Positions 46,219 to 56,481 of a stretch of DNA of 64,000 nt are shown piece by piece; the stretch's first letter is position 1; every line of letters starts with the position of its first letter. The notes under the pieces were generated by a model that did not search any database, was not told the origin of the DNA, and was given only the letters and a program-made list of their open reading frames with translations. The stretch lies in contig CAVRUR010000013.1 in NCBI GenBank assembly GCA_963724365.1, positions 1 through 64,000 on the forward strand. The letters run 5' to 3'. Origin of the DNA: JALORV01 sp963724365. Lineage in GTDB: Bacteria; Pseudomonadota; Gammaproteobacteria; Burkholderiales; Burkholderiaceae_F. The position numbers and the translations under genes are program-made.

Positions 46219-46242
46219 GACAGGTTCGATGAATGCACCCGG

Positions 46243-48586
46243 CTAGTTTGCTGCGCCGCCGGAGGCGGGCCCGCGCGTCGCAATGAGCCAGGCGAGCCCC
46301 GCAATGATACCGACGACCACCGTCTGGCCGACCGCCTCGACGACGCGGATGCCGCTGAGCCCGAGCGCCCCGAACACCGCCAGTGTGGTCGCACTCGCAA
46401 TGAGCAGCGAAAACACCAAATGCGCCCGTCGATCGCTTTCATCCGACGCGGCCGGCGGTGAATGAATGAACAGCGAATAGTTGGTGATGACACCCAGCAC
46501 CAGCATCAACGCCACGAGATTGAACACCGTCAGGGGTCCGAATCCCAGCCGCACGAGTGCCGCGGTCAGCAAACTGGCGGTTACCACCGGGGTCATCACG
46601 CGCACGCCGGTGACCAGCGAGCGCCGGTCGACCGCGATGACGAGAAACATTGCAACCACGCACAGCAACAGCAGTCCCAGCAGGCGTTCGCGCACTGACG
46701 TCAGAAGCGCACTCAGGTGCACCCGCGGCTCGAACCACACAACGGTGACGGGCCGATCCGCGATGGCCTTGCGGGCCGAAGCGATCAGTTCGTCGCGCGA
46801 GGCGCGCCCCGCAATCGGCACCAGTCCGAGCGACTGGCCGTTAATCTGCAGCAGCAGGCTCTCGACGCGTTGTCTGAACAAGCCGTCGGGCAATGCAGAC
46901 AGCGTGAGCGAGCTGGAACGCGCCTTCGACGCGCTCTCGAGAAATGGCTGGAAAGCTTCCACGTTGAAGGCAGTGCCCTGTACCGCCCGACCGAGCAGTG
47001 GCGCCAGCATCGGGGCATCGGGCACGGCAGCCAGACGCTGCTGCTGTGTCCTGAAACTCGGAAGATAGCGTGCGGCCAGGTCGAAGGTGTCCACCTCACC
47101 TCGAAGCTGCAATGCGCCGAGTGCCGGCAGCCATGCCTCCTGTGCCTGCAACACCGCTTCATCGTCTGCTCCCGAAAACAGCAGCACACCTTGGTCGAGC
47201 GGGAGGCCAGCCGCGCTGCGAAGCGCGCGATCTGCAGCGATGCGGTCGGTCGGCAGCGGATTGATGGCTGCCACGCCATCGTCCCATGTCGGTCGCGCGA
47301 CCGACAGCACGAGCAGCGCGCCGACAGCCGCGGCCAGTTGCACAATGCGCCCACGCCGGCCCGCCGGCAGGCTCCAGCTGGACCAGGCGGGGACTTTGCG
47401 CGCGACCCGTGGCGGCGACCAGCTTGGCATCTGTGCAGGATTGAGCAGGTCCGGGAGCAACCACCGTGCCGCCGCGCCTGCGACCAGCAGCCCGACGCCG
47501 CACAGCAGGCCGAGCTGCTGCAGGCCGCGAAACTGTGCCAGCAGCAGCACCGCGAAAGCTGCGGCACTGGTCAGCACCGCAAGCCGCAAGGTTGGCCAGA
47601 TGCGGCGAGCTTCAGCACCCAGCGGTTGCCCGGGTCGCGCCTGCGTCAGCAGATAGGACGCGTAGTCGGAGCCTTCATCGACGAGGATGCACGCGAAGGC
47701 GACCGCCAGAACGTTGATTTCGCCGAAGATGAGGTCAGTCACGACGCCACCGGCCGTTATCCCCAGCGCTACCGGCAGCAGCGACAGCACGACCGGTAGC
47801 AGCCGACGATATCCCAGGTAAAGAATGAGCGTGACCAGCAGCGCGCTGACCCACCCCAGTCGCTCGACCCGCGCGCGGGTCGCGTCGCGCGCCTCGGCAG
47901 CAAGCAGTCCGAGGCCGGTGTACTGCAACTGCGGCACGCCGACAGCCGCGGCCGCCTGCCGGATGGCGGCTTCGACAGCCTTCTGCCCGACGGCATCGTC
48001 ACCCGCCGCGCGCGTCGTCGCGATGATCATGGCGTCCGTGCCGCCGCGGGCGAACCACACACCGTGCTGCATCGGCAAGTCGCGCGCCGCCGCCCCACTG
48101 CTCTGCCAGATGCAGCGTTTCGAGCGTCGGATCGAGCGGGAGCAGCTGCGTAACGATCCAGGCGCGCGCATCGGCAAGCATGGCCTCGGCATCACGCAGT
48201 CGCATGCGAAGTCCGTCTTCCGAGAACAAGGCGGCATCGACGCGATCGCTTAGAACGTAGCGGTATGCAATGAGCGGCTCGACTTCAGCGGCAAGCAGTC
48301 CCGTATCGCCGTTGTGCACCGTCGCGAACACGCCAGTGATTCGCAGCGCTGTCACCATGCGGCGGCTGGCATCGGCGGCCGCCTTCGTGGTCGACGCGGG
48401 AAGCGAGATCAGTACCGCCCGCCCCCCCATCCCGCGCTGCAGTGCTACCGACAAGTCGAGCTGCGCATCGGGCCTATCGGCCGATACGAAGCGGCTGAGA
48501 TCGGCGTCGACATTCACCTGCGCAAGCGCGAACCCAAGCGCCACCGCCAGGATGCACCACAGCGCCAGACGGACGGAGCGACCCAC
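46243..48586 (-). CDS. MMPL-family membrane exporter (one frameshift)
   Basis: About 780 aa from GTG 48586 with two MMPL halves. Each half has one TM, a periplasmic domain and five TMs; ILVDEGSDYASYL and LVLGVITNYSLFIHSPP are the central TM motifs. The frame shifts near 48100, between LETLHLAEQW and DLPMQHGVWFARGGTD. In aryl-polyene clusters this protein is proposed to move the lipid-linked polyene towards the outer membrane with the LolA-like partner. Confidence 0.87.
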
Positions 48587-48599
48587 GCCGGCGTCCGGT

Positions 48600-49161
48600 C
48601 TAGCGCGAGAGCTGGGTGACGGTCTTGTCCCCGCTTCGTTCCAGTACTTCGATCTCCTCCACCGCTCCCCCGCTGCCAACCAGCCGAACGCCGCGGATCA
48701 CCGTGTCGCTCGCGCGCGGCTCCAGGTTCAGCGTCCATCGCTCGCTCGAGCCCTGTGCACTCGCCAGGTAGAGCGCGTCGAGCTCGCGCATCTGGCCACT
48801 AAGCACCGCGCGCAAGGTCTGCACCATCGCTGCAGCAGGTGTTCCGCTGATCAGTGAGACCACCGTTTGCGAGCCGCCGCGATCGATCGTGACCTGCAGG
48901 TCTTCGATAACCACGAACTCCTGCACCGGTTTCCGCGTTTCTCTCTCGAGCCGGCCCGGCGGGGAATAACGCAGCACACCAGTGGACACCAGCGGCGTCT
49001 TCAGCAGACGCGTCGTCCGCACCTCTCGTGAATCCCACTTCAGGGGAAACCGTGGCGGAAACGCGCTGAAGTATCTCTGCGGGTGTGATGGGCTCCTGCG
49101 CCGCCGCGACTGACGACAGCATCATCGCGAGTGCAGTGACGCAGGCAGCGACGACAGTCAC
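48600..49161 (-). CDS. LolA-like outer-membrane carrier (frameshift)
   Basis: About 187 aa. Signal peptide (VAACVTALAMMLSSVAAAQ), EPITPAEILQRVSA, then after a shift near 49030 RTTRLLKTPLVSTGVLRYSPPGRLERETRKP and FVVIEDLQVTIDRGG. The strand order matches LolA/LolB lipid-carrier folds found in aryl-polyene clusters. It starts at a GTG overlapping the acyltransferase stop (GTGA). Confidence 0.78.
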
Positions 49162-50123
49162 GGCGATGGCCCGGCCGCCCCTTGCGCCAAGGACTGGGTC
49201 GAGCTCCCGGACCAGAAGTCGTAGAAGTTGAACCAGTTCAATGGATGGGCGCGGGCATGGTGTTCCAGGTGGCGCGCGAAGCCGGCGACCTGCGCGAAGA
49301 TCCAGCGCTCGCGGGCAACGCGCGAGCCGCCAGCGGGAGGTTCGCTCATGGCTTCGAAGTAGATCTCGTAGCCCTTGCCACTCAGCACCGCGCAGGCGAA
49401 CACGACCGGTACCCCGAGCAGCGCCGCAAGCCGGTAGGCACCGACAGGGAACGGTGCCGGCTGGCCCATGAAGTTCGTCGACATCGTGCGCTCGGCAAAC
49501 GGCGATCGATCTGCCAGGATCCCGACAATGTTGCCGTGCTCGATCGCCTCGCGAATCTCGAGCATCGTGCCGGTGCGGCCGGCGAAGATCACATCGCGTT
49601 TCAACTCAGGGTTGACCGCATCGAGTACCCGCTGAATCTTGGGCGCATTGGCGACATACATCAGCGGACGGATACGCCGACCGCAAACACTCTCGCCGGC
49701 GCCGCGCAGTGCCTCGAAGCTTCCAAGATGCGAACCGACCACGATGAGACCGGCCGTTCGCCGCGCCAGCGCCGCCTCGACCACTTCCGCCCCGTGCACT
49801 CGTACCGGAATGCCGTGCTCGGTGCGAGACAGCCAGTAGACGCGGTCAAGCACCATCCGCGCGAAGGTCATGTAATGCGCGAACACTTCCGACCAGAGCG
49901 GTGCTCGGTTCCATACGCGGCCGAGAAAGTGGCGCGACGCCGCGACTTGCCGCGGCGAGAACGTGACAAAGTAAGCGACGATCGGATATAGCAGGAGCGA
50001 GACCAGTCCACGCGGGAACCACCTTGCCAGCCGGACGATCAGTGCCAGCAGACCAGGGCTTCCGCGCTCGGGCGCGCGAGTCCAGTCGCGGTAGGCGGGC
50101 TTCACTCCTGCGAGGTGCGCCAT
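49158..50123 (-). CDS. LpxL-like lysophospholipid/lipid acyltransferase
   Basis: 321 aa. An N-terminal TM (VSLLLYPIVAYFV) is followed by the catalytic HxxxxE-type motif in VVGSHLGSFEAL, then NIVGILADRSPFAERTMSTNFMG and LLGVPVVFACAVLSGKGYEIYF, as in HTB-type acyltransferases. In aryl-polyene clusters it is thought to attach the polyene or an acyl chain to the glycolipid anchor. Confidence 0.88.
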   Translation of the reverse strand: MAHLAGVKPAYRDWTRAPERGSPGLLALIVRLARWFPRGLVSLLLYPIVAYFVTFSPRQVAASRHFLGRVWNRAPLWSEVFAHYMTFARMVLDRVYWLSRTEHGIPVRVHGAEVVEAALARRTAGLIVVGSHLGSFEALRGAGESVCGRRIRPLMYVANAPKIQRVLDAVNPELKRDVIFAGRTGTMLEIREAIEHGNIVGILADRSPFAERTMSTNFMGQPAPFPVGAYRLAALLGVPVVFACAVLSGKGYEIYFEAMSEPPAGGSRVARERWIFAQVAGFARHLEHHARAHPLNWFNFYDFWSGSSTQSLAQGAAGPSP

Positions 50124-50404
50124 AGGCCCCGGGCAACGATTCCACCGTCGACCGCCATTTCCACCGAACCACGATTGCCGCCAATCGGCATTACCGTGAC
50201 GTCGATGAGTTCTCCGGGACGCACCGGTCGCAGGAACTTCATGCGCTCGATGCCGGTGAGCCGCTGACCGGCACGCGCGAGCGTCAGCTCAACGAATCGA
50301 AGCAGCACGACCGCCGGAACGATCGGGTCCCCGGGAAAGTGTCCCGCCAGTGCACGATGCCCCGCGTCGACGCAGTACCGGGCCGATAGCGACTCAGCTG
50401 ACAT
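50102..50404 (-). CDS. Hotdog dehydratase (FabZ/ApeI-like)
   Basis: 100 aa from ATG 50404. HRALAGHFPGDPIVPAVVLLRFVE carries the catalytic GHFPG His and the V-P helix of FabA/FabZ enzymes. Second dehydratase of the cluster, overlapping the ligase gene before it and the acyltransferase gene after it. It dehydrates hydroxyacyl-ACP intermediates. Confidence 0.87.
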   Translation of the reverse strand: MSAESLSARYCVDAGHRALAGHFPGDPIVPAVVLLRFVELTLARAGQRLTGIERMKFLRPVRPGELIDVTVMPIGGNRGSVEMAVDGGIVARGLWRTSQE

Positions 50405-52211
50405 CGGAGCGCAGCACCTCGGTCGATGGTGGGGTCGACTTCCTGCGAGCAGCGGCGGCCGACTGAACCAGCGGGTCAAGCCGCACTTTGCCATTGGCGT
50501 CGCGCGGCATGCTGTCGACCCGTACCAGAGGACGTGGGAGGAATGCGGCATCGATGCGCGCCGCCAGTGCCTCGCGTATCCGTTCGCTCGACAGTCCGGG
50601 CGCAACGACGATGGCCGCCAGACGCTTCTGTCCGATCGAAGCGCCGTCGATGAAAGAGCCGTCTTCGACGCCCTGGATGCCGCGGAGCACCGCCGTCAGC
50701 GCTTGCAGCGAAGTGCGCTTGCCGGCGACTTTGACAATGTCTGTATCGCGACCACGCAGTTCGAAGCCGTCGTCGCTCAGTACGATGCGGTCGCGCACTT
50801 CGAGCACGCCACCGACACGACGGCCGACCAGCACCACCTTCCCATCGTCCTGTACGGACAGTCGCAAATCCTTGGCCAGACGCCATCCCAGGCCCGTAAC
50901 GGGACGGCGCGTCGCGATGCAACCTGCCTCGGTACTGCCGTAGATTTCGTGCACCTGCGCACCGGTGCCGGCTTCGACCTTGGCAGCCAGCGCGGCATCC
51001 AGCGGCATGGTCGCCGCAACGATGCGTTGCAGTCCTGCAGGCAACGGGCCTGCCTCGACAAATAGCCCCAGGTGATACGGCGTCGTCACCAGCCACTTCT
51101 GGGGTGCATCCAGCGCGGCAAACCGGGCCAGGTCACTTGGAAAGACGATGCGCGATGCATAGACAACTCCCGGGCCGCGTAGCGCCTGCATCACCAGCAT
51201 CTCGAAGCCGAACATGTGCGAGTGAACCACCGTTCCGCCGAGCAGCACTGCCACATCACGCAACTGCAGGAGATCGCCCATCGCGTCGGCCGCGTCGACG
51301 AGCTGGCGCCAGGTCTTGGGCTGCGCCGTCGGCTGCCCTGTGCTGCCGGACGTGAAGAACACCGCGGCGACATGCGACATCGGCAAGGCGATGCTGGTTG
51401 CCACGGCCGGGCGCGCCTCAAGCGCTTCGCGCAGAGCAGCGGCGTTGACGCGAAGCGCCGGCAGATCGGTCTGGCTTTCCTGCTCCTGCCGATCCGTGAC
51501 GATGCAGTCGAAATGGGATCCAGGCGAATCACCCTGCGTGACCTTGAAGTCGGGCGCGGGCATCACCACGGTGCGTCGGGCTGCCCAGACGGCCAGCACG
51601 GCCCAGAGGAACACTGCGCGGTCCTCGCAATCCACCAGCACGCGCCTGCCCGGCGGCAGCGACCGCGAAAGCTGGAGAGCGGCCGCCTGCAGGGCGCCGA
51701 CTGAACACTGCGCGTCGCTCCAGACGATCAGCGCGCGGCTCTGGTCCGGCCGCAGGAGGACCGGCTCGGCGCGACCAGGCATGCCTCCACCCAACCGCGC
51801 AAGCTCTTCACGCATCACGCGTGTGGCGATGCGCCACTGCCGGGCCACTGGTCCGACCGAGTGTGTTCCGAACATCACGCGCCGCACGCTGCGCTCGCCA
51901 AAAAATAGCAGCGCTGCGAGAGCGAGAGGTGCGAAATAGCCAATCCCGGGCGGGAGGACTGCATCGCCGGCGGCGCGTCGTGCAACGATGTATGCGCCGG
52001 CGAGCAAGGTGGCTGCCCACAAGAGCGTCAGCCATCGCAGGTAGCGTTGCGCGAGCGGCTGGATGGCGGTTGCCGGATCCTCAGCCAATGCGAATCGCGA
52101 GACCAGTGGGGTTGCTCCCGGCAGCAACGAGCGCGCGAACAGCCCACCTGCGAGCAACAGCCCCACGGCTCCGACGGAGGCCACCGCGGAAACGACGACT
52201 TCGAGCATCAC
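50394..52211 (-). CDS. Membrane-domain/acyl-activating enzyme fusion (AMP-ligase)
   Basis: 605 aa. Residues 1-110 contain three hydrophobic helices (about 5-25, 60-80 and 90-106), like the separate small membrane protein (COG4648) of aryl-polyene clusters. The rest is an ANL ligase: A3 loop TSGSTGQP (287-294), HEIYGSTEAG and the hinge GRDTDIVKVAGKRTS. It probably activates the aryl starter acid and loads the ACP. The start is GTG 52211 or ATG 52208. Confidence 0.87.
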   Translation of the reverse strand: MMLEVVVSAVASVGAVGLLLAGGLFARSLLPGATPLVSRFALAEDPATAIQPLAQRYLRWLTLLWAATLLAGAYIVARRAAGDAVLPPGIGYFAPLALAALLFFGERSVRRVMFGTHSVGPVARQWRIATRVMREELARLGGGMPGRAEPVLLRPDQSRALIVWSDAQCSVGALQAAALQLSRSLPPGRRVLVDCEDRAVFLWAVLAVWAARRTVVMPAPDFKVTQGDSPGSHFDCIVTDRQEQESQTDLPALRVNAAALREALEARPAVATSIALPMSHVAAVFFTSGSTGQPTAQPKTWRQLVDAADAMGDLLQLRDVAVLLGGTVVHSHMFGFEMLVMQALRGPGVVYASRIVFPSDLARFAALDAPQKWLVTTPYHLGLFVEAGPLPAGLQRIVAATMPLDAALAAKVEAGTGAQVHEIYGSTEAGCIATRRPVTGLGWRLAKDLRLSVQDDGKVVLVGRRVGGVLEVRDRIVLSDDGFELRGRDTDIVKVAGKRTSLQALTAVLRGIQGVEDGSFIDGASIGQKRLAAIVVAPGLSSERIREALAARIDAAFLPRPLVRVDSMPRDANGKVRLDPLVQSAAAARRKSTPPSTEVLRSDVS

Positions 52212-52214
52212 TGA

Positions 52215-52475
52215 CTACTTGCTACGGTGGCGACGCACATGCTCGGCGAGCGATCCGAGCGACCGGAAGATCTGTTCATTCAGAGGGTCGTCAGAACGCA
52301 GTTCGAAGCCGTAGCGCTTGGATACGACGAGCGCCACTTCGAGTATGTCGATCGAATCGAGTCCCATGCCCTCACCGTACAACGGCGTGTCCTTGCTCAG
52401 GTCTTCGATGCGCACGTCAGGCAGCACGAGCGCATCGACGATCGATTCAGCGATTTCACGTTCCAGTTGATCCAT
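52215..52475 (-). CDS. Acyl carrier protein (polyene ACP)
   Basis: 86 aa. The phosphopantetheine Ser 41 lies in GLDSIDILEVAL. Helices I (LEREIAESIVDAL) and III (FRSLGSLAEHVRRHRSK) fit the ACP fold. It carries the growing chain. Only one ACP gene is seen in the cluster, whereas characterised aryl-polyene clusters usually have two. Confidence 0.92.
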   Translation of the reverse strand: MDQLEREIAESIVDALVLPDVRIEDLSKDTPLYGEGMGLDSIDILEVALVVSKRYGFELRSDDPLNEQIFRSLGSLAEHVRRHRSK

Positions 52476-52535
52476 CTGCCGCCCTGCACACGTTACCCCC
52501 GACGGGGCGGTCGTCGCACCATTCCCGCCCGTCGG

Positions 52536-52928
52536 TCAACTCACCAACTGGCGTCGGATAGCCTGATCCAGGTTCTGCACCCATCCGTTGTAATTGCTGT
52601 GGATCATGTCACCTTGCTGGTCAAGGTTGACGCTGCTCCTGTAAAGGATGCTGTACGTCGTCGTGGAGAATGGAATCTCGACCACGGCCGTGTGCGTGCG
52701 CAGGTTCAGCGTGCCCACAATCAGTCCCGGCTTCTCGACCTTCATTTGCCAGCCGAGGCCGTTGCCGGCGCGAATGATCGCGCTCTCAACTGCAGCCATT
52801 GAGTCCTTTTGTCCGGCCGGCAGACTGATCGGCGCATCCTTGACGTTGTGGATGGGAACTGTGCGGCACCCGACCACCAGCAGTGCGGTGGCGGCGACGG
52901 CAACAGCGGCAAGCATCCGAAAACGCAT
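52536..52928 (-). CDS. Small lipoprotein at head of the polyene operon
   Basis: 130 aa. Signal peptide MLAAVAVAATALLVVGC with lipobox VVGC. The mature part has GLGWQMKVEKPGLIVGTLNLRTHTAVVEIPFSTTTYSILY, a beta-rich outline resembling NlpE/SmpA-like small lipoproteins, then WVQNLDQAIRRQL. Upstream of the ACP by 60 bp in the same direction. The function is unknown; an outer-membrane accessory role is possible. Confidence 0.7.
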   Translation of the reverse strand: MRFRMLAAVAVAATALLVVGCRTVPIHNVKDAPISLPAGQKDSMAAVESAIIRAGNGLGWQMKVEKPGLIVGTLNLRTHTAVVEIPFSTTTYSILYRSSVNLDQQGDMIHSNYNGWVQNLDQAIRRQLVS

Positions 52929-53174
52929 AATCACCTCCCCCTTCGCAGACGAAGCACGACAATTTCTAACTGATGCGCAATTGCTGCACTGCACAGCCTC
53001 GCAAGAACATATGACTCATTCTCTTGCCCGGGCCGAAAATAATATTGATGGTCAGCAAGTGGCAAGAGGTAAATGCGAAGAATCTTACATTGCCGATGTC
53101 ACTGTTGAAGTGTGTTGTATTCGGCAATACTGCCGACGTCGTGGCGTTTGCGCTGCGATCCCATCTGGAGTGAT

Positions 53175-54284
53175 GTGTCCACATTCAAGCGCACGTTGAC
53201 GGCGACCGAGGCGCGCTTCGAGGCGCAACGCATCGCGTTCGCCCCGGTCATCTTCCAGGTGGTACAGGTGATGCGGCGGGCCGGGCTGCTGCGCGCGCTG
53301 GTCAGCGCGCGCGACTGGTCGGAACAGGCGGAGCTCGAACGCGTTAGCGGGCTGTCGAGTTACGCGACCACTGTACTGCTGGAGTCGGCACTGTCCGCCG
53401 GGGTAGTAGAGCGCGACGAAGCCAACGCCACTCAAGGTGAAGGAACGATTCGTTGGCGCACCACCGCTGTCGGCCGCTTCATCGAGCGCGACCCGCTGGT
53501 TCGCATCAACATGGACTTCGTTGATGACGTCTGCTATCGCAGCCTCGATCACCTCGAGGCGGCACTGGTCGAGGGCCGCCCCGCCGGATTGAAGGAACTC
53601 GGTCCCTGGAAGACGTTTTACGAGGGCATGGCAGACATGCCCGAGCCTGCCCGGACCAGCTGGTTCACCTACGATCACTACTACTCCGACAGCGCATTTC
53701 CCGCTGCGCTAGACGTGCTGGCTACGAGAGACCTGCGACACGTGGCCGACGTTGGAGCCAATACCGGCAACTTTGCAGTTGCATACCTGCTTCGCGTCGC
53801 TGATGGCACGGTCACGTTGTGTGACCTCCCGCAACAGTTGCAGCTGGCACGCTCGAACCTCGAACAACATGGACTGCTGGAACGGGCGAGGTTCCATCCC
53901 TGCGACCTGCTGAGCGAAACGAGCCGACTGCCGGAGGGAGAAGCTGCTCCGGATGCCTTCTGGATGAGCCAGTTTGTCTGCTGCTTTTCCGAAGCCCAGA
54001 TTGTCGACATTCTCCGGCGCGCGGCCGCTGCTGTTCGTGCCGGCGGATCGATATTCGTGCTGGACACGTTCTGGGACGACCAGCGCCACGACATTGCCGC
54101 GTATTGCCTGGTCAACACCTCGCCCTACTTCGCGACAGTGGCGAACGGCGACAGCCGCATGTACCGGCTCGACGTCTTTCTCGATCTTGCCAGTCAGGCC
54201 GGGCTCCGCGCAGAAGAGACCTGGAGCGATCTCGGCTGGTGCCACACGCTGATCGAACTCCGTCCGTTGCGCAGTGTCGAATGA
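53175..54284 (+). CDS. SAM-dependent methyltransferase of the polyene cluster
   Basis: 369 aa from GTG 53175 after GGAG. An N-terminal winged-helix domain (RRAGLLRALVSARDWSEQAELERVSGL) is followed by class I motif VADVGANTGNFAVAYLL, CDLPQQLQLARSNLEQHGL and AGGSIFVLDTFWDDQRHDIAAYCL. O-methyltransferases with this layout are common in aryl-polyene clusters and may methylate the aryl head. Divergent from the lipoprotein-ACP operon. Confidence 0.85.
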   Translation: MSTFKRTLTATEARFEAQRIAFAPVIFQVVQVMRRAGLLRALVSARDWSEQAELERVSGLSSYATTVLLESALSAGVVERDEANATQGEGTIRWRTTAVGRFIERDPLVRINMDFVDDVCYRSLDHLEAALVEGRPAGLKELGPWKTFYEGMADMPEPARTSWFTYDHYYSDSAFPAALDVLATRDLRHVADVGANTGNFAVAYLLRVADGTVTLCDLPQQLQLARSNLEQHGLLERARFHPCDLLSETSRLPEGEAAPDAFWMSQFVCCFSEAQIVDILRRAAAAVRAGGSIFVLDTFWDDQRHDIAAYCLVNTSPYFATVANGDSRMYRLDVFLDLASQAGLRAEETWSDLGWCHTLIELRPLRSVE

Positions 54285-54323
54285 GACCAGACTCTCCTCG
54301 TCAACAAATGATCTCTTGAAGCT

Positions 54324-56045
54324 TTACAACGAGGCCTCGGCGGATGGCGCGGATGCTGTTCGTGCCGCCGCGAGCGACGGCGCACTGCCATCCCGCAACT
54401 CGCGCCGCAGGATCTTGCCGACATTGGTCTTCGGCAGCGGCTCGCTGCGGAACTCGACGATGCGCGGAATCTTGTAGCCCGTCAGATGCTGCTTGCAGTG
54501 CGCCAGCACCTCGGCCTCCGTCAGCGTCGGGTCCTTGCGCACAACTATCACCTTGACCGCTTCGCCGGAACGTTCATCGGGAACGCCAACGGCGGCGGCC
54601 TCCGTCACGCCAGGGTGCGCCGTCACCACATCCTCGACTTCATTGGGGAACACCTTGAATCCGGACACCACGATCATGTCCTTCTTCCGGTCCGTGAGTC
54701 GAATGTCGCCGCGTTCGTCCATTACGCCCATGTCGCCGGTGCGAAGCCAGCCGTCGGGGGTGAACACCTGGGCCGTCTCTTCCGGCCGGTTCCAGTAGCC
54801 CTTCATCACCTGCGGACCACGGAGGCAGATTTCGCCGACTTCGCCGAGCGCAAGTGCCTTGCCATCGTCGTCGAGGATCGCCGCGTCGGTGCTGGGCAAC
54901 GGCACGCCGATCTGTCCGCTCCACTCCACTATGGTGACCGGGTTGGCGATCGCCACCGGCGCGCTCTCGGTAAGGCCATAGCCTTCGACCAGTGGCACGC
55001 CAGTCATCTGCTTCCAGCGATGCGCAACAACCTGCTGCACGGCCATGCCGCCGGCCACGGCGAGCTTCAGGTGACTCCAGTCGACGCTGGCGAATTCAGG
55101 CGCGTCGAGCAGCGCGCGGAACAGCGTGTTGACGCCGATGATCGCAGTGAAGCGCGTTTGCCGGAGCGTCTTGATGAATGTCGGCAGGTCGCGCGGGTTC
55201 GCGATCAGCACCGTCTGCGTGCCTATGCTGAAGAAGGACAGACAACCGGTCAGTGCGAACACGTGATAAAGGGGCAGCGGGATGACGAGCGTTTCGACGC
55301 CGACGTTCAGGTTGGGTGACATCCAGGCAGCGACCTGAAGCACGTTGGCCACCATATTGCCGTGCGTGAGCATCGCCCCCTTGGCCACGCCGGTCGTGCC
55401 ACCGGTGTACTGCAGGAAAGCAAGGTCATCGTGGTTCAGTGCCACGTCGTCGGGTGACTGCGTGCGACCGGCGGCCAGAACGCGGTTGAAGTCCACCGCA
55501 CCGCGCAGCCGCCAAGGCGGCACCAGCTTCTTCACATGCTTGACCACAGCATTTGTCAGCAGCCGCCTTGCCGGCGGCAGCAGATCTCCGACCTGCGTGG
55601 TGATGACGAAGCGCACACGCGTGGAACTGACCACCCGCTCAAGCGTGTGCGCGAAGTTTTCCAGCACCACGATGGCCGCGGCACCGGAGTCGTTCAACTG
55701 GTGTTCCAGCTCGCGCGGTGTGTAGAGCGGATTGACATTGACCACTACCAAGCCGGCCCGCAGCGCTCCGAACATTGCAACCGGGTACTGCAACAGGTTG
55801 GGCATCATCAGGGCAACGCGATCGCCCTGCTTCAGCTTGGCAACCTTCTGAAGCCAGGCAGCAAACGTGCCGCTGGCTTCGTCGAGCTGCCGGAATGTCA
55901 TCATCGTGCCCATCGAGCTGAAGGCCGGCCGCTCGGCAAAACGTGCGCACGTCGAGGTCAGCACATCCTTGAGCGACGGGAAGTCGTTGATGTTGATTTC
56001 GGCCGGAACGCCGGCCGGGTACTGGGCGAGCCAAGGCTTGCGCAT
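54324..56045 (-). CDS. fadD: Long-chain acyl-CoA ligase FadD
   Basis: 573 aa from ATG 56045. FARFAERPAFSSMGTMMTFRQLDE, LALMMPNLLQYPVAMFGALRAGLVVVNVNPLYT, the A3 loop QYTGGTTGVAKGAMLTH, GYGLTESAP and DRKKDMIVVSGFKVFPNEVEDV are all FadD hallmarks. It activates long-chain fatty acids for beta-oxidation. Its 3' end is convergent with the methyltransferase gene. Confidence 0.94.
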   Translation of the reverse strand: MRKPWLAQYPAGVPAEININDFPSLKDVLTSTCARFAERPAFSSMGTMMTFRQLDEASGTFAAWLQKVAKLKQGDRVALMMPNLLQYPVAMFGALRAGLVVVNVNPLYTPRELEHQLNDSGAAAIVVLENFAHTLERVVSSTRVRFVITTQVGDLLPPARRLLTNAVVKHVKKLVPPWRLRGAVDFNRVLAAGRTQSPDDVALNHDDLAFLQYTGGTTGVAKGAMLTHGNMVANVLQVAAWMSPNLNVGVETLVIPLPLYHVFALTGCLSFFSIGTQTVLIANPRDLPTFIKTLRQTRFTAIIGVNTLFRALLDAPEFASVDWSHLKLAVAGGMAVQQVVAHRWKQMTGVPLVEGYGLTESAPVAIANPVTIVEWSGQIGVPLPSTDAAILDDDGKALALGEVGEICLRGPQVMKGYWNRPEETAQVFTPDGWLRTGDMGVMDERGDIRLTDRKKDMIVVSGFKVFPNEVEDVVTAHPGVTEAAAVGVPDERSGEAVKVIVVRKDPTLTEAEVLAHCKQHLTGYKIPRIVEFRSEPLPKTNVGKILRRELRDGSAPSLAAARTASAPSAEASL

Positions 56046-56309
56046 GCGAACCTCACGCTGACTTCTTGTGGATGAGCACTCCACTCGCTTGAAGTTTGCC
56101 CGCTGTCCCTGCGCAATGTTCTGCGCGATGACAACGGAAGTGCCACCGGCACGTCGGTGGAGTTCAGAGGCTGCCGGACTGCCAATTGGCGCTCGGAGCG
56201 AACAGGGCGGCATCGGCCCGCGCCACTGGGCTGAAGCGAGCGAAGTTCACCGGCTTTCAGCAGTCGCGACGGGCCTTCGTGCAGCAGCAAATAAATGGCA
56301 CAGCCGTAA

Positions 56310-56342
56310 AAGAAAAAGGGCCTGCAGCAATTGCAAGCCCTT
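56310..56342 (-). terminator. Rho-independent terminator after tRNA-Arg
   Basis: On the minus strand, AAGGGCTTGCA and TGCAGGCCCTT pair around a 5-base loop with one G-U wobble, followed by TTTCTTTT. It lies 7 bases beyond the tRNA 3' end. Confidence 0.85.
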
Positions 56343-56349
56343 GAATTGG

Positions 56350-56426
56350 TGGCGCGCCCGGCAGGATTCGAACCCACGACCCCTTGGTTCGTAGCCAAGT
56401 ACTCTATCCAACTGAGCTACGGGCGC
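56350..56426 (-). tRNA. tRNA-Arg (anticodon ACG)
   Basis: 77 nt with CCA. The acceptor stem GCGCCCG/CGGGCGC, D-loop TAGCTCAGTTGGATAGAG, anticodon loop CTACGAA (ACG) and TTCGAATC T-loop are all regular. ACG is modified to ICG and reads CGU, CGC and CGA. Confidence 0.97.
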
Positions 56427-56481
56427 GAGGTCGCGAGTTTACCATGCGGCCTCGCGACGAACTGCCGACGCGGCGGCGGAT

